A DNA stretch of 9,665 bases from Pararhodospirillum photometricum DSM 122 (GTDB lineage Bacteria > Pseudomonadota > Alphaproteobacteria > Rhodospirillales > Rhodospirillaceae), in assembly GCF_000284415.1 (NCBI RefSeq), contig NC_017059.1:2850139-2859803 (forward strand), read 5' to 3'. Numbering within the stretch: position 1 is the first letter of the stretch; each line of letters begins with the position of its first letter. The position numbers and the translations under genes are program-made. The notes below the pieces were generated by a model. That model was not told the origin of the DNA, did no database searches, and saw nothing but the letters and a program-made list of their open reading frames with translations. Of this stretch, positions 6,411 through 9,665 are shown one piece after another.

Positions 6411-7543
6411 GTAACTGCTCACGGGGCTGGTCGGAGACTGTTGCGGTCGGGGTCGAAATGTGCGTCACTCCAGGGATGGGAGAGAGCCCCCGTTATCGCC
6501 TGAGTGATGCCGAGAAGGACGCCCTGATTACCGATCAGGCGGCGTTGATTGAGCGCTTGGCGGCGCGGGTGGAGGAGTTGGAGGCACTGGTCGGCAAGCC
6601 TAGGAAGACCTCGTCGAACTCCCACCTTCCTCCCTCGAAGGACAGTCCGGGGCGTAAGGGGGGTGACAAAAAGCCCCCGAAAAAGTCAGGCAAAACCCGG
6701 TCCTCCCGCCCCGGTGTCGCCCGACCGCTCACGGAAACCCCGTGATAAAACGGAGCGCCGTATAGTTGAGGTGTGCCCGCATTGCGCAGAGGCCGTAGGC
6801 GAGAGGCATCAGGTCTGCCGTCACCGCTATGACCACATCGACCTCCCCTCGATCCGGCCGGTGGTGACACGCGTTGAGCTGTTTGGGGGACGGTGCCCGG
6901 CTTGTCGCCGACGGTTTCGGGCACAGGCGCCGGCCGATCATCCCGTTGGGACCCCCTTTGGGCCAGGGATCCAGGCCTTGCTGACGTATTTGCACCACAG
7001 TCACCACGTCAGCTTCGAGCGCCTCGCCCGGATGCTGAAGGAGCTGTTTGGGCTGAAAATCTCGGAAGGGGCGATCGCCAACGCCTTCCGCCGTCTCGAA
7101 ACCAGCCTGACGGCGGCCTGCGCGGCCATCAAGACGAGAATCATGCAGGCGGATGTCATCGCCTCGGACGAAACCACGGCGCGGGTCGAGGGCAAAACCC
7201 ACTGGCAGTGGGTGTTCGTGACCGATACGGCCGTTCTGCACGACATCAAGCCCAGTCGGGCGCGCACCGTCGTGACATCGGTTCTGGGCTTGCACCGGCC
7301 GGAGGTCTGGATCTCGGATCGCTACGCTGGGCAGCAGGACCTGGGCCAGGTTCACCAAGTCTGCCTCGCCCATGTTTTGCGGGATGTCCAATACGCCATC
7401 GATTGCGGGGATACGGTCTTCGCCCCCCGGATCCGGGATCTTTTGCGCTGGACCATCCGCATCGGCAAACGAAGGCCAAGGCTCAAGGACACCACCTTGG
7501 CGACCTACGCCGGCAGAGCCGAGCATCGGATGCATCGGCATCG
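6411..7543 (+). pseudogene. IS66-family transposase, copy 2: frameshifted and lacking its C-terminus
   Basis: The coding part starts at ATG 6458 (MCVTPGMGES) and follows copy 1, with the coiled stretch ALIERLAARVEELEALVGK. The frame breaks at 6731-6745, where one extra base compared with copy 1 produces a TGA. It then continues in the next frame with EVCPHCAEAVGERHQVCRHR (a CxxC zinc-binding region with a second pair in CPACRRRF), the conserved THLHHSHHVS-like segment TYLHHSHHVSFERLARML, GLKISEGAIANAFRRLE, ADVIASDETTARVEG with the first catalytic Asp, HWQWVFVTD, VWISDRYAGQQ with the second, and QVCLAHVLRDVQYAID. Similarity to the family stops near 7537 (GRAEHRM), where the IS256 element begins. 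The catalytic Glu and the last 100 or so residues are absent. The left end near 6411 (gtaactgctcacgggg) resembles that of copy 1. Confidence 0.85.
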
Positions 7544-7545
7544 GA

Positions 7546-7568
7546 TCGTGTCCCGAGGAGTGGTGTAG
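7546..7568. repeat. Left terminal inverted repeat of IS256 copy 2
   Basis: tcgtgtccc-gagga-gtggtgtag, pairing with 8945-8967 in the two outer blocks (17 of 18 positions) but not in the central 5 bp. Confidence 0.75.
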
Positions 7569-7574
7569 GAGTGC

Positions 7575-7627
7575 TGCCAGGATAGCTCCGTAGGGCGGCG
7601 TAGCCGTCCGAAGGGGCTATCCTGGCA
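7575..7627 (+). promoter_or_regulatory. Long hairpin in the IS256 leader
   Basis: tgccaggatagc at 7575-7586 is perfectly complementary to gctatcctggca at 7616-7627. Inside it, gggcggc-gta-gccgtcc forms a second stem of 7 pairs (one G-U). A nested structure of about 53 nt in the transcribed leader between the IS end and the transposase could block transcription entering from neighbouring genes, or act as a pause or attenuation site. No T-run follows, so a classical terminator is not shown. It could also be a small palindromic repeat that inserted in the leader. Confidence 0.6.
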
Positions 7628-7658
7628 GGGGCGGTCATCGTGGATCTTCGGTAAAGTT

Positions 7659-7694
7659 TGGTCACCACAACAAAACCCTAACCGAAGGTGACCA
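7659..7694 (+). promoter_or_regulatory. Inverted repeat covering the transposase ribosome binding site
   Basis: tggtcacc (7659-7666) and ggtgacca (7687-7694) are perfect 8-bp complements with a 20-nt loop. The right arm overlaps the putative ribosome binding site gaagg at 7684-7688 and ends 2 nt before the ATG at 7697. Such a fold would hide the start site in transcripts that read in from outside, a control strategy known in several other IS groups. Copy 1 does not keep the left arm. Confidence 0.5.
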
Positions 7695-7696
7695 CG

Positions 7697-8900
7697 ATGA
7701 CCGACGAGATGATGGCACTGCGCACGATGCTGGAAAAGGGGGCCGATGCCGATGTTCTGCGGGACATGATCGGCTTTGCCGCGCACCGTCTGATGGAGTT
7801 GGAGGTGCAGGCCCGTACCGGGGCGGCTCTGGGGGAGCGCTCGCCGGACCGGCTGGCGCAGCGCAACGGGTACCGGGATCGCGATTGGGAAACCCGGGCC
7901 GGGACCGTGGAGTTGCGCATTCCCAAGTTACGCAAGGGAAGCTATTTCCCTGGGTTCCTGGAGCCCCGGCGTATGGCTGAGAAGGCTCTGACCGCCGTGA
8001 TCCAGGAGGCCTACATCCAGGGTATTTCCACCCGTTCGGTCGATGATCTGGTGCAGGCCATGGGGATGTCGGGGGTGTCCAAAAGCCAAGTCAGCCGCCT
8101 GTGCGCCGATATCGACGACCGCGTGAAGGCTTTCCTGACCTCGACCCCTCGAGGGAGAGTGGCCGTATCTCTGGATCGACGCCACATACGTGAAAGTCCG
8201 CCAGGACGATCGAACCATCTCTGTTGCCGTGACCATCGCCATTGCCGTCAATGCCGATGGGCGGCGCGAAGTCTTGGGCATGGATATCGGCCGGTCGGAA
8301 GCGGAACCCTTCTGGACAGATTTCCTGCGCAAACTGAACCGAAGGGGCCTGAAAGGCGTCAAATTGGTCATTTCAGACGCCCATGAAGGCATCAAATCCG
8401 CCGTTTCCAAGGTATTTTGTGCCACTTGGCAGCGCTGTCGCGTCCATTTCATGCGGACTATTCTTGCTTATGCTGGCAAAAACGCTCGGCGCGTCGTGGC
8501 CGCCTTTATCGGAACGGCTTTCGCCCAAAACGATGTCGCTTCGGCCCGGGCGCAGTGGCGTCAGGTGGCAGACCAACTGCGCCCCAAGGTCCCCAAGCTT
8601 GCCGCCTTGCTTGACGAGGCCGAAAGCGATGTCTTGGCGTACATGACCTTCCCCAAGGAGCATCGGGCCAAAATCCACAGCACCAATCCCATCGAACGCC
8701 TCAACGGGGAGATCAAGCGCCGCACGGACGTCGTGGGGATCTTTCCCAACGAAGCCGCCATCACTCGCCTGATCGGGGCCATCTTGATGGAGCAAAATGA
8801 CGAATGGGCCGTCCAGCGTGCCCGCTATATGACGCTGGAATCCGTCGCCCCCTCGGGCGATGATCCCCTCTCATGCTTGCCGTCCGTCACGGCTGCCTGA
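7697..8900 (+). pseudogene. IS256-family transposase, copy 2, one frameshift
   Basis: Starts at ATG 7697 ([12 protein letters not shown]), 8 nt after gaagg. A GTG nine bases earlier is possible but has less support. The first frame runs through [53 protein letters not shown] and [16 protein letters not shown]. One extra base near 8141 then moves the gene to the next frame, which continues [20 protein letters not shown] (first catalytic Asp, codon 8178-8180), [14 protein letters not shown] (second Asp), [14 protein letters not shown], and [18 protein letters not shown] (catalytic Glu), to [13 protein letters not shown]. Removing that base restores a protein of about 400 residues, the usual IS256 size, with a complete DDE set. 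As written it yields a truncated protein without any catalytic residue. A sequencing error at 8141 is possible. Confidence 0.88.
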
Positions 8901-8944
8901 TCACTCCGGCCAAACCTCCCGGAAAGAAAACGGCGACCACCCTA

Positions 8945-8967
8945 TTACACCACGCAATGGGACACGA
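8945..8967. repeat. Right terminal inverted repeat of IS256 copy 2
   Basis: ttacaccac-gcaat-gggacacga. The 70 bp between the transposase stop and this end closely match the same region of copy 1 (4894-4961). Confidence 0.75.
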
Positions 8968-8971
8968 CCTT

Positions 8972-9179
8972 GCCTTAACCGTGGCGATGGACTTTATATA
9001 ATTTCGGAAAATTCATAGAAAGACTTCTCGGATCAGAAGGTTTGCCAAGGGAGTGGTGAGCCATCTTTCCCCACGCAAGATCGTGATGCATAGCCAATCC
9101 ATTTCAAAATGCTTTTGAGATTTTGAATCACATTCAGCATCCAACGTGATCTCGAGTGTCAAAAATCTCTAGAAAAATA
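8972..9179. other. AT-rich intergenic region
   Basis: Between the IS256 right end and the stop of the minus-strand edge gene there is no coding frame, RNA gene or IS end that I recognise. The base composition turns AT-rich near 8985, matching the edge gene rather than the IS DNA. A small AT-rich hairpin (tcaaaa-tgc-ttttga, 9104-9118) lies 60 bp past the gene's stop. It is too weak to call a terminator. Confidence 0.6.
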
Positions 9180-9665
9180 TTATTTGGCATCAATTTTACC
9201 AGAATCTTCCTTGAATATGAATTCGTTAGCAAATTTATTTATCACACCATTAAACCAACTATGGGTTTCTATTCTAAAATAGTTAGGGTCTTTTATTAGG
9301 TTGGCATTCATCATCATGAACACATGATCAGATAGAAGCTTAAGACTATCAACGCGAATTTTGTCGCGCTCATTAATTGGACGAGACGCCCCTTCTACCT
9401 CTCGCCACCCACATTTTAAAAAATGCTCATATCCAGATGCGATATCTCCTTCAGCTACCGCTTTGTATACATCTGGGTTAGCCTTTAGATACTGACCTTC
9501 ATCAAACTCTCTTAATCCGATAGTAGACCAAACAGGACAAGGTAAACGACCTTCTTTTGCCCCAAAACTGATCCAATGCTCATATCCTGACTGCACGGAC
9601 CCATTTTTTACAGCATTAGCTACATCTGGATTCGTGATCAGATAAAACTCTTCATCGAACTGCAT
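9180..9665 (-). CDS. NPDV tandem-repeat protein of unknown function (possibly incomplete at N-terminus)
   Basis: 161 residues, stop at 9180-9182, with an ATG exactly at the window edge, so the true start may lie further upstream outside the window. It holds two tandem repeats: residues 3-40 (FDEEFYLITNPDVANAV, SGYEHWISFGAKEGR) and 54-91 (FDEGQYLKANPDVYKAV, SGYEHFLKCGWREVE), 51 residues apart. The pattern F-D-x-x-x-Y-L-x-x-N-P-D-V-x-x-A-V, about 10 residues, G-Y-E-H-[FWY]-x-x-x-G-x-[KR]-E is a recurrent module in alphaproteobacterial proteins, often attached to glycosyltransferases, methyltransferases or sulfotransferases of surface-polysaccharide pathways. From about 98 on there is a separate unrecognised segment with DSLKLLSDHVFMMMNANLI. 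No signal peptide or membrane helix is visible in the part seen. The gene is AT-rich, unlike the adjoining IS DNA. Role not known. Confidence 0.75.
   Translation of the reverse strand: MQFDEEFYLITNPDVANAVKNGSVQSGYEHWISFGAKEGRLPCPVWSTIGLREFDEGQYLKANPDVYKAVAEGDIASGYEHFLKCGWREVEGASRPINERDKIRVDSLKLLSDHVFMMMNANLIKDPNYFRIETHSWFNGVINKFANEFIFKEDSGKIDAK

Larger units (their letters stand above)
7546..8967 (+). mobile_element. IS256-family insertion sequence, copy 2, nearly intact
   Basis: The element is bounded by related terminal blocks: tcgtgtccc, 5 bp, gtggtgtag at 7546-7568, and the inverted partner ttacaccac, 5 bp, gggacacga at 8945-8967. It holds one transposase gene plus a structured 130-bp leader. 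No 8-9 bp target duplication is visible around it (cggcatcg on the left, ttgcctta on the right). The IS66 gene it cuts on the left does not resume on the right, so the insertion was followed by a deletion or rearrangement. The ends may extend 1-3 bp further. Confidence 0.82.

Noticed and set aside
6731..6745. Programmed frameshift in IS66 copy 2
   Set aside because: Copy 1 reads through the same place in one frame (LTEPPDKTK), so the extra base in copy 2 is a mutation. There is no slippery heptamer, and the copy is truncated anyway.
6729..7541. 270-residue minus-strand open frame opposite IS66 copy 2
   Set aside because: The plus strand shows continuous IS66 motifs. The opposite frame has no recognisable domain and reflects GC-rich codon bias.
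8146..8155. Palindrome ccctcgaggg at the IS256 frameshift
   Set aside because: A 10-bp palindrome in GC-rich coding DNA is expected by chance, and it lies within codons for PLEG, conserved in part with copy 1.
9104..9118. Hairpin tcaaaa-tgc-ttttga downstream of the edge gene
   Set aside because: It has only six pairs, five of them A-T, and lies 60 bp from the stop, so it is too weak to call a terminator.
1..9665. CRISPR array, tRNA/rRNA genes, toxin-antitoxin or defence system
   Set aside because: I saw no regularly spaced short repeats, no tRNA-like cloverleaf ending in CCA or with GGTTCGA-type arms, and no small paired genes. All dense repeats are explained by IS copies.

Overview
This window looks like accessory DNA from an alphaproteobacterium, perhaps a Rhodospirillales-type genome. 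That assignment rests only on the style of the insertion sequences (IS630, IS66, IS5 and IS256 families with GC-rich, alphaproteobacterial-looking proteins) and is an inference. Roughly four fifths of the window is insertion sequence (IS) material in various stages of decay. Only three reading frames look intact: a UDP-glucose 4-epimerase gene (galE, 1001-2020, +), the transposase of one complete-looking IS5-family element (2502-3584, +), and an AT-rich gene at the right edge (9180-9665, -) for a protein with two tandem 'NPDV' repeats.

Layout from left to right. 1-135 is the C-terminal end of an IS630-family transposase cut by the window edge. About 151-950 is an IS66-family relic with its N- and C-terminal parts but no middle. 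1001-2020 is galE. 2112-2425 (-) is a broken copy of a small uncharacterised gene, cut by an IS5-family element (2426-3758, 24 of 25 bp inverted repeats). 3784-4961 is a heavily decayed IS256-family copy. 4964-5085 (-) is a fragment of another IS5-family transposase. 5146-5263 is a 118-bp unit with perfect 19-bp inverted repeats, a MITE (miniature inverted-repeat transposable element) candidate. 5256-5617 (-) is a second broken copy of the small uncharacterised gene, directly downstream of a decayed IS5-family transposase (5618 to about 6090, -). 6099-6347 (+) is a scrap of yet another IS5-type transposase. About 6411-7543 is a second IS66 element, lacking its C-terminal end. About 7546-8967 is a second IS256 element, one frameshift away from intact and carrying a structured leader. 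8972-9179 is AT-rich intergenic DNA, followed by the edge gene.

The host genes galE and the NPDV-repeat gene are AT-rich compared with the GC-rich IS material. Both are of types often found near surface-polysaccharide loci, so the window may be the IS-riddled margin of such a locus. No operon is visible, and the two genes are 7 kb apart in opposite directions. I did not find a clear new defence or metabolic system. The most interesting leads are the small gene found twice next to the same IS-like terminus, the 118-bp MITE candidate, the RNA-structured leader of the second IS256 copy, and the probable broad sugar specificity of the epimerase.
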